Shown in pieces: positions 43,014 to 52,265 of a stretch of DNA of 64,000 bases. The notes under the pieces are model-generated. The model was not told the DNA's origin. It did not search any database and saw nothing but the letters and a program-made list of their open reading frames with translations. Source of the stretch: Sphingomonas sp. ID1715 (GTDB lineage: Bacteria; Pseudomonadota; Alphaproteobacteria; Sphingomonadales; Sphingomonadaceae); NCBI RefSeq assembly GCF_013044515.1, contig NZ_JABEPR010000001.1, positions 682,001 to 746,000 of the forward strand. Reading direction: 5' to 3'. Position 1 is the stretch's first letter; each line of letters starts with the position of its first letter. Made by a program: the position numbers and the translations under genes.

Positions 43014-45053
43014 ATGCAGGCGAAACAGAAATTGCTGGTGTTGCTCTGTGCGCTCGCGGCGTTGATGCTCCCCGCGCAGGCAGGGGCGCAGCCGGCGACG
43101 CAGCACATCCGCCCGCGGCTGGTCGCGGAGAGCATGACACCGGCGCCGGGCCAGACGGTTACGCTCGCGCTAGTGATGACGCCCGAGGCGGGCTGGCACG
43201 GCTATTGGCAGAATCCGGGCGACGCCGGGGTTCCGGCAAGCATCAAGTGGCAATTGCCGGCGGGGATTTCGGTCGGTGCGTTCCAGCACCCGGTGCCGAC
43301 CACGCTGTTGATCGCCGGTCTGATGAACTATGTCTATGAGCGCGAATATGCGCTGTTGGCGCCGCTCACGGTACCGAGGGACGCGGCACCGGGGACCAGG
43401 CTCCGAATCTCGGGCGATGCCGAATGGCTGGCCTGCACCGACTCGATCTGCGTGCCGGAGCGTGGGCCGGTTGCGCTGGAACTGACCGTCCGCAGCGGCT
43501 CGGTCGAACCCGCCACTCGTACCCGCTTCGACACATGGCGCGCGGCGCTGCCTCGCCCGCTCGGCAGCCAGGCGCACTTCGAAATTGTCGGCGACAGGCT
43601 GCGGATCGCCATTCCCCTCCCCGCCTCCGTACCGGTCGTTCGGCCCTATTTCTTTCCCGCCACGCAGGGGGCCCTCGATTATGCCGCGCCCCAGTCGGTG
43701 AGCCGATCGGGCGATACGCTGATCGTCGAGACGGCCGCCAAAGCGAAGCTAGGCCGCCTGGAGGGCGTGTTGCGGCTGGACGAGAAGACGGGCTTGGCGC
43801 TGGCCGCGGTTCCGGGTGCGGTTCCGCCACCCGGTGAGCCGATCGGCGATGAGGCTCGTTCGTTCGACTGGACGACCGCGCTCACCGCCCTCGCCGGTGC
43901 CATCCTGGGCGGACTGCTGCTGAACGTGATGCCCTGCGTCTTCCCGATCCTGAGCCTCAAGGCTCTCGGGCTGGCGCGCGCCGGTATCGACGAGCGGGAG
44001 GCGCGACGGGAGGCATTGGCCTATACCGCAGGCGTGATCCTGACCTGTCTGGCGCTGGGGGTCGCGCTGCTGGCGCTGCGGGCGTCCGGCGCGGCGGTGG
44101 GCTGGGCATTCCAGCTGCAGGACCCGCGCGTGATCGGGCTGTTGCTGCTGCTGGTCGTCGGCGTTGCCTTGAACCTTGCCGGCGTGTTCGAGCTGCGCGG
44201 CACGGGAGCCGGCGGTGCGATGGCAGCGCGGGGCGGCGTGAGCGGTGCGTTCTGGACGGGAGCACTCGCGGCCTTCGTCGCGACGCCGTGCACCGGGCCG
44301 TTCATGGCGGCCGCCTTGGGCGCGGCGCTGGTCCTTCCTGCAGCCGCAGCTCTCACGGTGTTCGCAGGGCTGGGCCTCGGCCTCGCCCTGCCCTTCCTCG
44401 CCGTCGGTTTCGTCCCGGAACTCAGGCGCCGGCTGCCCAAGCCGGGCAGCTGGATGGAGACGCTGCGCCGGCTGCTGTCGGTGCCGATGTTCCTCACCGC
44501 ACTGGGCCTTGCGTGGATCCTGGGGCGGCAGGCGGGCGTGAATGGGATGAGCGTCGGGCTCGGTGCGGCGCTGCTGCTCGCGCTTGCCTTGTGGTGGGCG
44601 GGCGTTCGGCAGGCGGGGGGCAAGGCGATTCTGCCAGCGCTGCCCGCCGCCGCCATCGCCGGCGCGCTGGTACTGACTCTCGCGCCCGTCGCGACCCCGG
44701 CCGAAGCCGGCGGCCTGCTCAAGGCGCAACCGTTCAGCGAAGCGGCGCTGCAGAAGGCGCGCACTGACGGCCGTCCGGTCTTCGCCTATTTCACCGCCGA
44801 CTGGTGCCTGACCTGCAAGGCGAACGAAAAGACCGCGATCGAGCGGGACGAGACGGCCAAGGCCTTTGCCGCCCGCAATGTCGCGGTACTGGTCGGCGAC
44901 TGGACCAACGGCGACCCTGCGATCGGTCGGTTCCTCGAGCAGCAAGGCCGGTCGGGCGTACCGCTCTACCTCTATTATCCGGCCGGCGCGCCGGAACCGC
45001 GGGCGCTCCCCCAGTTGCTGACGACCTCAATGCTGGTGGAGCTCGTCTCTTAG
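43014..45053 (+). CDS. DsbD-family protein-disulfide reductase
   Basis: A 679-residue inner membrane protein that passes electrons from cytoplasmic thioredoxin to the periplasm. A signal peptide (ending AQAGAQ) is followed by an alpha-type domain with LACTDSICVPERG, then a membrane domain of about eight spans with the redox Cys pair in NVMPCVFPIL and VATPCTGPF. The C-terminal thioredoxin-like domain has WCLTC (C598, C601). The three-part layout is the full DsbD architecture. AGGAGA sits seven bases before the ATG. Its stop overlaps the convergent lipoprotein gene by four bases. Confidence 0.9.
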   Translation: MQAKQKLLVLLCALAALMLPAQAGAQPATQHIRPRLVAESMTPAPGQTVTLALVMTPEAGWHGYWQNPGDAGVPASIKWQLPAGISVGAFQHPVPTTLLIAGLMNYVYEREYALLAPLTVPRDAAPGTRLRISGDAEWLACTDSICVPERGPVALELTVRSGSVEPATRTRFDTWRAALPRPLGSQAHFEIVGDRLRIAIPLPASVPVVRPYFFPATQGALDYAAPQSVSRSGDTLIVETAAKAKLGRLEGVLRLDEKTGLALAAVPGAVPPPGEPIGDEARSFDWTTALTALAGAILGGLLLNVMPCVFPILSLKALGLARAGIDEREARREALAYTAGVILTCLALGVALLALRASGAAVGWAFQLQDPRVIGLLLLLVVGVALNLAGVFELRGTGAGGAMAARGGVSGAFWTGALAAFVATPCTGPFMAAALGAALVLPAAAALTVFAGLGLGLALPFLAVGFVPELRRRLPKPGSWMETLRRLLSVPMFLTALGLAWILGRQAGVNGMSVGLGAALLLALALWWAGVRQAGGKAILPALPAAAIAGALVLTLAPVATPAEAGGLLKAQPFSEAALQKARTDGRPVFAYFTADWCLTCKANEKTAIERDETAKAFAARNVAVLVGDWTNGDPAIGRFLEQQGRSGVPLYLYYPAGAPEPRALPQLLTTSMLVELVS

Positions 45054-45655
45054 CTCTTCGGCATGGGGGTAGGCGCCGGCGTGGGGGCAGGCTCGTCGAT
45101 CGTTTGCGGAATGACAAGCGGCGATGGCCCGGTCTCCGGCGTCGGCGAAGCTTCGAGAGGCTGCGCGCAAAAATCGACGACGCGCCGGATGGCGACGCCC
45201 CCCGTCAGGGTGAGCGGCGCCGCGCCCGCACCGGTCACGACGATCTCGCTTTGCCCATGCGCCATTGCCGTGATGACTGCGTCCGCAATGCCAATTCGTG
45301 CCTGCACGCGATCATTGTCGACGGTGCGGGTGCCGAGGCTGGTGGTCACGCCCGCGGCAGACAGGGTGATGGTGCCGCCCGATCCCGGTCGCTCCACGAC
45401 GATCTGCTGCGCGCCGCGATCGCAGCGCAGCGCGAAGGCGGCGGGCTGGTCGGCGGAGCCGTAGAAGGCGGCGCCATTCACGACCCGCCAGGCCATCGGC
45501 GCGCCGACGCCCTGCAGCGCGGCCGAGCTGTTGTTGCCGATCTCGGTCACGCCGGTCACCTTCACGTCGCCGCTGCGCTCGCTGCGGTTGGTCACGGTGC
45601 CAGCGTCGCATGCCGGTAGCGCGAGCAGCAGCAGGATCGCGCTATTTCGCGACAT
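45050..45655 (-). CDS. Hypothetical lipoprotein
   Basis: A 201-residue protein of unknown function. The signal MSRNSAILLLLALPAC has a lipobox-like LPAC. The body is a beta-rich domain of about 140 residues with one internal Cys pair (RCDRGAQ and VDFCAQP), ending in a Pro/Thr tail (PAPTPAPTPMPKS). The ATG at 45655 lies inside the end of the amidohydrolase gene, overlapping it by 14 bases, so the two are co-transcribed. The upstream in-frame extension is antisense-like and was not used. Confidence 0.72.
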   Translation of the reverse strand: MSRNSAILLLLALPACDAGTVTNRSERSGDVKVTGVTEIGNNSSAALQGVGAPMAWRVVNGAAFYGSADQPAAFALRCDRGAQQIVVERPGSGGTITLSAAGVTTSLGTRTVDNDRVQARIGIADAVITAMAHGQSEIVVTGAGAAPLTLTGGVAIRRVVDFCAQPLEASPTPETGPSPLVIPQTIDEPAPTPAPTPMPKS

Positions 45656-47339
45656 AGACGCGCTCTCCCCCGACCCAGGTCTCCAGCACCTTGGTGGTGC
45701 GCAGCTGCGCAGGCGTGCTCTCCAGCGGATCGGCATCGACCAGCAGGAAGTCAGCGCGATAGCCCGGCTGGAGCATACCGATCCGGTCATCGGCGAAGCC
45801 GGCATAGGCCGCCCCGGTGGTAAAGCCGGCAAGCGCGACTTCACGGCTCACTCGCTCCTGCGGCTGCCAGCCGCCAAAAGGCTGGCCGCTCGGATCCTCG
45901 CGCGTGATTGCCGCCGCCATGCCAGAGAACGGATTCGGCGATTCGACCGGCACGTCCGATCCGAAGGCGAGCTTGCCGCCGGCACGAAGGATCGACTGCC
46001 AGGCATAGGCGCCGGCAAGGCGGTTCGGCCCCAGCCGCGCCTCGGCCATGCGCCAGTCCGATGTCTCATGAACCGGTTGCATCGACGCGATGATACCGTT
46101 GCGCCCCAGCCGCGGGATATCGGCCGGATCGACGATCTGCACATGCTCGATCCGCCACCTGCGATCATCCTTATAGGAAGGCGCGATCTCTTCGATGGCG
46201 GAAAGTGCCTGGGCATTGGCGCGGTCGCCGATCGCGTGAACGGCAACCTGGAACTTGTCCATCGCGGCCCGGACCATCAGGTTGCGAATCTTGGCATCGT
46301 CCATGAAGCCCAGGCCGGTTTCCTTGGGCGCGTCGGCATAAGGCTGCTTCAGCCAGGCGCCGCGCGAGCCGAGCGCGCCATCGGCGTAGAGCTTGATGCC
46401 GACCATCCGCAGCCGGTCATCGTACAGCCACGGCGTCGGCCCCGCCCCCGCCACCTGCAGCACCGGCTCGATCCCGGCGGCATAGGAAATGATGCGCACC
46501 TTGAGCACGCCAGCATCGCCCGCGCGGCGAAACACGTTCCAATCGTCGACCGAGGTGCCCATGTCGGCAATGGCGGTGATGCCATCCTGCAGCAGGATCG
46601 CCTGCGCCTTGGACAGGGCGATGTCGCGCTCGCGCGGCTGGACCGGGGGCACCACCCGTTGCACCAGCTCCGATGCCGCATCGACGAACACGCCGGCCGG
46701 CGCTCCGCTGGGCAGCTTCTCGATTCGCCCACCGGCGGGTGACGGCGTCTGCGGGGTCACCTTGGCGGCACGGATGGCGGCGGAGTTGGCCCAGCCGGCA
46801 TGCCCGTCGACACGCTCCAGCCAGACCGGCCGATCCGCAACCACGGCGTCGATGTCGGCCGCCGTCGGAAAGCGGCCGAGCCCCCAGACTTCCTGGTTCC
46901 AGCCGGCGCCGATGATCCAGCTGCGGTCGGGATTGGCCTTGGCATAGGCGGCGATCATCGCCTGCGCTTCGGCAAGGGAGCGGGCCGCGGTCAGGTCCAG
47001 GGACATGGCTTTCAACCCCAGCGCCATGACATGGCCGTGCCCATCGATCATTCCGGGCAGCATGACGCGCCCCTTGCCGTCGTGACGGAAGTCGAGGCCG
47101 CGATCGGGCCGCTTGTCGCCGCGGCCAAGCAGCCTCTTCACCTTCCCGTCGCTGCCGATCAGCAGCCCGGTAAACCGTTCGACCTGGCCGGCCTTGTTCA
47201 GCGTCAGCCCGTTCACATTGTCGATCAGCGCATCCGCATGCGCCGGTGCGGCCGCGAGCAGCAGCAGCGATCCGATGGATGGAAGATAATGGCGTGCGAG
47301 GGGGAAACGTAAGGGGCGTGGCTTCGCGGCAGCAATCAT
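45642..47339 (-). CDS. Exported YtcJ-like amidohydrolase
   Basis: A 565-residue metal-dependent hydrolase. The N-terminus MIAAAKPRPLRFPLARHYLPS then a hydrophobic run ending AAAPAHA is a signal peptide. GMIDGHGHV carries the first two metal His residues, VAVHAIGDRANA another, and FGSDVPVESPNPF the conserved Asp. The layout matches the amidohydrolase 3/YtcJ family, whose substrates are mostly unknown. The ATG at 47339 is chosen to give the signal peptide; upstream sequence is Arg-rich. It forms a unit with the lipoprotein gene that overlaps its 3' end. Confidence 0.88.
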   Translation of the reverse strand: MIAAAKPRPLRFPLARHYLPSIGSLLLLAAAPAHADALIDNVNGLTLNKAGQVERFTGLLIGSDGKVKRLLGRGDKRPDRGLDFRHDGKGRVMLPGMIDGHGHVMALGLKAMSLDLTAARSLAEAQAMIAAYAKANPDRSWIIGAGWNQEVWGLGRFPTAADIDAVVADRPVWLERVDGHAGWANSAAIRAAKVTPQTPSPAGGRIEKLPSGAPAGVFVDAASELVQRVVPPVQPRERDIALSKAQAILLQDGITAIADMGTSVDDWNVFRRAGDAGVLKVRIISYAAGIEPVLQVAGAGPTPWLYDDRLRMVGIKLYADGALGSRGAWLKQPYADAPKETGLGFMDDAKIRNLMVRAAMDKFQVAVHAIGDRANAQALSAIEEIAPSYKDDRRWRIEHVQIVDPADIPRLGRNGIIASMQPVHETSDWRMAEARLGPNRLAGAYAWQSILRAGGKLAFGSDVPVESPNPFSGMAAAITREDPSGQPFGGWQPQERVSREVALAGFTTGAAYAGFADDRIGMLQPGYRADFLLVDADPLESTPAQLRTTKVLETWVGGERVYVAK

Positions 47340-47383
47340 CCCCGCAGCATAGCTGCAAGTCCGCCGAAGTGGACAGTGTTTTG

Positions 47384-47917
47384 CTAAGCGCCCGGCGCCG
47401 CCCTGATCCGATGCAGCGCGTGCGCGAGCGCGACCATGTCCGCCTGCAGCAAAGGGTCGATCCCTGGCACTTGGCCGATAGCCGCCGCCAGCCGGTCGGC
47501 ACGCGAACACAGTTCCCCGATAGCCACTGTCGCGGCGCCAACATCTCCATCTGGAGCGCCGGTGGGAGCAGGCTGGGCGGCGCCCTTGCCGCTGATCACA
47601 TCGGCCACGACGACGGGGTGCTCAAAGCGCAGGCCACAGCGTTTGGCCTCGCTCCAGACGATGCCGGCAGCGACGCGATGCGGGCCGCGAATCAGTAGCG
47701 CGCGCGTACCCATGGGGGGTGGTGATTCGATCGCGAGCAACGCACCGCCCTCCGACAGGTCCCGAACCTGGCACCGGCGCGAAAGGCCCGCCCATTGCAA
47801 ATCGGCGCCGAGGAAAGTGTTCGCACGCGGCAATCGGGCAGGCAGAGCGTTACGCGCAAATGGTGCTCCGGACCCGGGTTCACCATTGTCGAACTGCCCA
47901 TGATTGACGAACGTCAT
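47384..47917 (-). CDS. PilZ domain protein
   Basis: A 177-residue cytoplasmic protein. Residues about 28-105 fit PilZ: ARLPRANTF with a basic stretch, RRCQVRDLSEGGALLAIESPPPMGTRALL, and AAGIVWSEAKRCGLRFE. The RxxxR and D/NxSxxG motifs that bind cyclic di-GMP are partly present (RDLSEGG), so binding is likely but not certain. The C-terminal 70 residues are helical and unassigned. It is divergent from a PAS_5 protein gene across a 253-base gap. Confidence 0.8.
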   Translation of the reverse strand: MTFVNHGQFDNGEPGSGAPFARNALPARLPRANTFLGADLQWAGLSRRCQVRDLSEGGALLAIESPPPMGTRALLIRGPHRVAAGIVWSEAKRCGLRFEHPVVVADVISGKGAAQPAPTGAPDGDVGAATVAIGELCSRADRLAAAIGQVPGIDPLLQADMVALAHALHRIRAAPGA

Positions 47918-48170
47918 GCCCTCGCCTCACCAACTCGCTAATAAACAAAGATATTCTGCACTCGCTTGGTGCAGGTCGTCATGCTCTTCCGATGCGGGAT
48001 AATGTCGCGAGTCTACTATCCGGTTAAAGAAAATATGCTGATATCGGCTCGTTTTCGGCCAATGAAGGTCTGGTCCGCCGCAACTGAAGCCATGCAAGCG
48101 TCACGGGCGATACAAGACGTTAACCAACTTGTGCCATGCCACCCCGGAAGACTTTGGGGGTCAAGGCACG
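47918..48170. promoter_or_regulatory. Divergent promoter region between PilZ and PAS_5 genes
   Basis: 253 bases, AT-richer than the surroundings. TTAACCAA at 48120-48127 faces the PAS_5 gene, about 44 bases before its ATG. An A/T-rich stretch at 47936-48050 could hold the PilZ promoter. No gene is seen. Confidence 0.4.
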
Positions 48171-49331
48171 ATGGACGCCACCTATGGCAGCGACTTTCGC
48201 GACGCACATGACGAGTTACTAACGGCCGAAGACCTGGGTGCCGACAGTGGTGGCCGGGAACGGCGCATGCATGTCCGCGCCTATGATTATTGGATGTCGC
48301 TGCGCAGAGGGCGGCCCTGTCCCTCTATCCACGAACTGGAGCCGGATCGGATTGCCGACTTCGGCCCGAACAGCGTGTTGCTCGACTTTAGTCGCTCGGT
48401 CACCAACCCGAGCGTAACCTTTATTGGCCGTGCGCTGCGCGAGGAATGCGGCATCCTGTACGGCATCCGCAGCGTCGCCGACGTTCCCGAAGGGTCCTTG
48501 CTGTCGCGATTGACTCAAGAATGCGGACGGGTGCTCGAGCGCAAGACGCCGATCAGTTTCGAAAACGACGTGCTCAATCGCCAGGGTGAGCCGGTAAGTT
48601 TCCGCGGGGTGCTGATGCCGCTGTCGTCCGACGGTCAGGCGATCGACTTCGTCTACGGTGTGATCAACTGGAAGGCTGGAGCTTCGGCCGTCATTCAAGC
48701 ACCGCCTGAAGCTGTCGTCGAGCAACAGCCGGAGCCGGCGCCGGCAGAGGGCGAGCTGATCGATTGGCTGGCGCGCGCACGGGCGCGTGTCGAGCGGGCG
48801 CTCAAGGCCGCCAACGACGCACGAAGCGCTCTTCATGCCGCGCTCGGCCTCGCTTATGCCTTTGCGCTGCTGGCTGAAACCCGGGCCGGAGAGTTCATCG
48901 ATCTGCTCGCCAAGGCAGGGCTGAAGCATCAGCCGCGCACGCCAATGACGTCGGTGGTGAAGCTCGTCTTCGGCGCCAGCATCGAGCGGGCGCGCCTCAG
49001 CCAATATGCGGCGGTGCTCAGCCATGCGCGCCACCTCGACCTTGGGTGCGACGATCTGCCGGCGTGGCTGGACGGGGTCGAGGGCGGCATCAACGGTGTC
49101 GTCAAGGCCGAACGTGCCCGACGCGCGCCAGCGGTCAAACCTGATCCTGCCGCTCGCGCCCGCGCCCTGCTGCGCGACGCTTCGCCCGAAGCGTCGATCG
49201 ACTATGACGGCTGCGAGGACGAGTTCGTCCTGCTCGTCGCACGACGTCTGGCCCAGGGCCGCTTCGGCATCCTCAGGGCATTGACGGAACAGGCCTTGGT
49301 GAACCGGGCACTGCGCGCGTCGGCGCGCTGA
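48171..49331 (+). CDS. PAS_5 domain protein
   Basis: A 386-residue cytoplasmic protein. The N-terminal domain (about 25-165) matches PAS_5: RAYDYWMSLRRGRPCPSIHELEPDRIADFGPNSVLLDF, then CGILYGIRSVADVPEGSLLSRL. This domain occurs in alphaproteobacterial sensory proteins. The rest is helical with unknown function. No output domain such as GGDEF is recognised. The ATG at 48171 is used; an upstream GTG at 48129 is less likely. Its position opposite a PilZ gene and downstream of a TTAACC element suggests a cell-cycle or c-di-GMP link, which is inference. Confidence 0.75.
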   Translation: MDATYGSDFRDAHDELLTAEDLGADSGGRERRMHVRAYDYWMSLRRGRPCPSIHELEPDRIADFGPNSVLLDFSRSVTNPSVTFIGRALREECGILYGIRSVADVPEGSLLSRLTQECGRVLERKTPISFENDVLNRQGEPVSFRGVLMPLSSDGQAIDFVYGVINWKAGASAVIQAPPEAVVEQQPEPAPAEGELIDWLARARARVERALKAANDARSALHAALGLAYAFALLAETRAGEFIDLLAKAGLKHQPRTPMTSVVKLVFGASIERARLSQYAAVLSHARHLDLGCDDLPAWLDGVEGGINGVVKAERARRAPAVKPDPAARARALLRDASPEASIDYDGCEDEFVLLVARRLAQGRFGILRALTEQALVNRALRASAR

Positions 49332-49337
49332 CCGGGG

Positions 49338-50372
49338 CTAGCTGTTGGTCGCGGTCAGCAGCCCGTAGAAAATGCCGCCCGAAGTTGCCGCAATCCCGTA
49401 GAGGAGCGGCAGCCGCAGCAGCGCTCCGGCGCGGCCGAGCCGATAGGCATCGCGCATTTGCGCATACATGTGCCACAATGCGTAGAGCATCAGTACCAGG
49501 ATCAGCACGCCCGAGACGAGGCCCAGCCCCGAGCCGACCGTGTAGACCGAGAAGAGCAGCGACATGAACGAGATCGAATAAGTCACGAAAGTCGCGTGAT
49601 CGTAAAGGCCATAGTCGCGGCGCCAGGCAAAGAGCAGCCACACCAGCGGCGTGGAGATCAGGATCAGCGCCCAGCTGAACTTATAGGCATTGGCCTTCAG
49701 CCGATAGGCGACGAACTCCTTGTCGGTCTCGATCTTCTCCATGATCGAGCGGCCGCCCGCCGCCTCCTCAGGAGCCTTGCCGACATCCTTGGCAATGGCG
49801 CTCGCCGCCGCAAGCTCATGCCGGTCGTCACGGGCATTCTTCAGCCGATCCTGCAGCCTGGCGCGCCGATTGGGCGTCAGGTCCGCAGAGCGTAGCTCTG
49901 CTTCGATCTCGGATATCCGCGAGTCCAGCTTGGCGACCTGCTTCTGCATGGCGCGGGCGCTCTCTTGCGCACTGGCGGCGGTGTCCTTGTGGGCGCCAAA
50001 GATCGAATAGGTCGCGTACATCAGAAGGGCGCTGAACAGGAACAGCGCGAAGGGCGAGACGAACTTCGCCCGTTCGCCCGCGATGTAGCGTCGGGTGAGG
50101 ATGCCGGGGCGAAAGGCGAGCTCGGGCAGGGTCCGCCAGATCTTGCCGTCGAAGTGCAGCACGCCGTGCATCAGCTCGTGCCACACCGCGCCGAAGCTGC
50201 GGTGGATGTGCGCGGATTGCCCGCAGGCGGCGCAATAAGGGCCAGTCAGCGCCTCCCCGCAGTTGAGGCAGGCGCCGTGATGCGCGTGCGACCCACGGCC
50301 ATGCCCCGGCTCGACCGCCGCCGCCAGCATCGCGCCGGTGACGATATCCCCGGCATCACCAATCCCGTCCAT
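49338..50372 (-). CDS. DUF3667 membrane protein with zinc ribbon
   Basis: A 344-residue protein. The N-terminus has a zinc-ribbon-like CLNCGEALTGPYCAACGQ (four Cys), then the DUF3667 core HELMHGVLHFDGKIWRTLPELAFRPGILTRRYIAGERAKF. A membrane span follows (FALFLFSALLMYATYSIF), a charged helical region of about 70 residues that looks like a coiled coil, and three to four more spans at the C-terminus. Function of the family is unknown. It converges with the PAS_5 gene six bases apart. Confidence 0.85.
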   Translation of the reverse strand: MDGIGDAGDIVTGAMLAAAVEPGHGRGSHAHHGACLNCGEALTGPYCAACGQSAHIHRSFGAVWHELMHGVLHFDGKIWRTLPELAFRPGILTRRYIAGERAKFVSPFALFLFSALLMYATYSIFGAHKDTAASAQESARAMQKQVAKLDSRISEIEAELRSADLTPNRRARLQDRLKNARDDRHELAAASAIAKDVGKAPEEAAGGRSIMEKIETDKEFVAYRLKANAYKFSWALILISTPLVWLLFAWRRDYGLYDHATFVTYSISFMSLLFSVYTVGSGLGLVSGVLILVLMLYALWHMYAQMRDAYRLGRAGALLRLPLLYGIAATSGGIFYGLLTATNS

Positions 50373-50500
50373 GGCGCACAGCTAGCACCGGCTCGAAAGC
50401 TCGGCCAGTCGCCGCTAGCGTTGCAGCGGTAAGCCGCGCTTATTGCTCAACGTCCCCCGAAGAGCTCGGACTGGCTCATCGGGCCCGATCACGAAATCCT

Positions 50501-51343
50501 TCATTGCTTCGGCGTCGAACCACGTCGCATCGCTACCAGCTCTCGTTCGTCGTGGGAGCAGAAGATGGTGACGTTCGCGTGTGGATCATTCTTCAGATCG
50601 CGAAGCCGTTCCTGGTTTTCGAAACGACGCTTCCGGTCGGTATCCATCAGCGTTTGGTAGAAGCGCAGTCCGGGCGTACACCGCCGCCGGTCTGCATCCA
50701 GTTCGCGCCGATAGAAATAGGCGTCGCCAGCGTTTAGCACCCATCCGTCGCCGGTCTGAACGGCCACACCGGCATGACCCAATGTATGCCCCGGCAGTGG
50801 GACCATCAGGATCTCGGGCGGCAACCCATCAAGCGATCGCACGCTGTCGAACCCGAACCAAGGCTCCCCGCTTCCGCTATAGGTTCGCCAGTCCCGAACA
50901 TCGTCCCACTGCACCGGCCGGTAGCGCCGCCTGGCGATGAACCCGCGTCGCTTCTTCTCGGCGGCGTTCCGTTCCGCCTCCATCACGTGCACACGGGCGT
51001 GCGGGAAGTCCTCGATCCCACCGGCATGATCGAAATCCAGGTGGGTGAGCACGATATGGCGCACGTCGCGAGCGGAATATCCCATGGCCTTGATCTGGCT
51101 GAGCGCTGTGTCCTGCATGCGGAAGCGGATGTTGAGCAGGAGGTGAAAGAAGCGGCTTAAACGCGGATGCGGATGCTGGACGTCCTCCGTCCCATATCCC
51201 GTGTCGATCAGCACCAACCCGTCATTGGTCTCCACGAGCTGCGCCGCGCACGGGATGAGACCGAACAGTCCCTTGCTGAAGCCATCAAAAAGGGCTCCCC
51301 CGAGCGGACAGTCAGTGCCGCACCTCAGATAGTGTATGCGCAT
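50501..51343 (-). CDS. Metallo-beta-lactamase-fold hydrolase (AHL-lactonase-like)
   Basis: A 280-residue enzyme. The metal-binding motif is HLDFDHAGG (H101-H106), followed by LPGHTLGHAGV and GWVLNAGDAYF, which supply further metal ligands. Overall layout resembles the N-acyl homoserine lactonase branch, but a lactonase role is not proven; many relatives hydrolyse other esters or lactones. The ATG at 51343 is chosen because the fold begins there (MRIHYLRCGT); an upstream GTG would add 18 basic residues. GTTAAC occurs 56 bases upstream. Confidence 0.85.
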   Translation of the reverse strand: MRIHYLRCGTDCPLGGALFDGFSKGLFGLIPCAAQLVETNDGLVLIDTGYGTEDVQHPHPRLSRFFHLLLNIRFRMQDTALSQIKAMGYSARDVRHIVLTHLDFDHAGGIEDFPHARVHVMEAERNAAEKKRRGFIARRRYRPVQWDDVRDWRTYSGSGEPWFGFDSVRSLDGLPPEILMVPLPGHTLGHAGVAVQTGDGWVLNAGDAYFYRRELDADRRRCTPGLRFYQTLMDTDRKRRFENQERLRDLKNDPHANVTIFCSHDERELVAMRRGSTPKQ

Positions 51344-51523
51344 GGGCGGCCAACCAGCCGTCCCATGCCAACGTTCCGGCCGGCGCCGGAAAACCATGTT
51401 AACCCCGATCAGTCAGGGTCCTACGCAGCGGCGCGCCCGTGAGCGGCCGATCAAGGACGATGGCATCCAAAGAGCGCGAACGCCGCCCGTCACAAAGAAG
51501 GGGCACTCCGGCGGGATGATAGG

Positions 51524-52180
51524 TCAGGCGGCAGCGAAGATCGGATTGGCCACGCGCCGGCTACGGCGCAGTGCCGCCCCTGCTACTCCAAAGCCACCGA
51601 TCATCAGCGCCCAGGTCGCCGGTTCCGGGACCGGAGCAACGGCGGCGCTCGCCGACTCGCGGAACAGCGGGCGACCGTTCGCCCACATCTTAAGCGATTT
51701 GAGGTCGAAGCTGCCGGCATAGCCCATGCCTTGATAGAGGCTGTAGCCGAACTCGCCGATCTGGAAGTCATAGCCCTTTACGCGCAGATCGCCGGCACCG
51801 GGCGCATCGTCGGTGGTCAGGGCAAAGTCCTTGAGCGGGTCTTCGGGCGAACCGAAGGCGAGCGGCACGAGGCCGTCGAGAAAGTCGCCGCGCGACGTCC
51901 AGCGATGACCCGCCAGGTCAAAGCTGATCTGGTCGGTCATCATCGTGGCAAGAAGGCTGCCGGCCGCGAACGCCGCCGGGCCGCCACTTTCATCGGACTT
52001 GGCGAAGCTGAACCGCGCGGTGATCGTGTCGCCGATCTTGATGTCCGCCGGCACATTCGGGTCGGTGAATGCGGTCAGATAGCTGGATGTCACCGTGCCG
52101 CTGATTTCGCCGACATAGGTGACCGCGCCCGCGGATACGCTGGTTCCCAACAGCGCCAGCGCCAAAATCATCTTACGCAT
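51524..52180 (-). CDS. PEPxxWA-CTERM protein
   Basis: A 218-residue exported protein of unknown function. The signal peptide is RKMILALALLGTSVSAGA; the body is beta-rich, with YVGEISGTVTSSYLTAF and DTITARFSFAKSDE, a pattern common in PEP-CTERM proteins. The sorting signal is VPEPATWALMIGGFGVAG, then an Arg-rich tail. The ATG at 52180 follows GGGGG by six bases. A near-complete CtrA-like site lies about 59 bases upstream. Confidence 0.87.
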   Translation of the reverse strand: MRKMILALALLGTSVSAGAVTYVGEISGTVTSSYLTAFTDPNVPADIKIGDTITARFSFAKSDESGGPAAFAAGSLLATMMTDQISFDLAGHRWTSRGDFLDGLVPLAFGSPEDPLKDFALTTDDAPGAGDLRVKGYDFQIGEFGYSLYQGMGYAGSFDLKSLKMWANGRPLFRESASAAVAPVPEPATWALMIGGFGVAGAALRRSRRVANPIFAAA

Positions 52181-52238
52181 AAACAACCCCCAAAGACTGG
52201 TGAGTCGCTGATACGGACGAGCCGGCGCCGAAAGAAGG

Positions 52239-52253
52239 CTAATAGAGGGTTAA
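52239..52253 (-). promoter_or_regulatory. CtrA-like site upstream of a PEP-CTERM gene
   Basis: Minus strand TTAACCCTCTATTAG: TTAA, seven bases, TTAG, one base from the CtrA consensus. It is 59 bases before the ATG at 52180. Confidence 0.45.
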
Positions 52254-52265
52254 CTCGGCAAAACG

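Noticed and set aside
50501-51343. Firm naming of the metallo-hydrolase as a quorum-quenching lactonase
   Set aside because: The HxDxDH motif fits many hydrolases; no substrate-specific residue could be confirmed.
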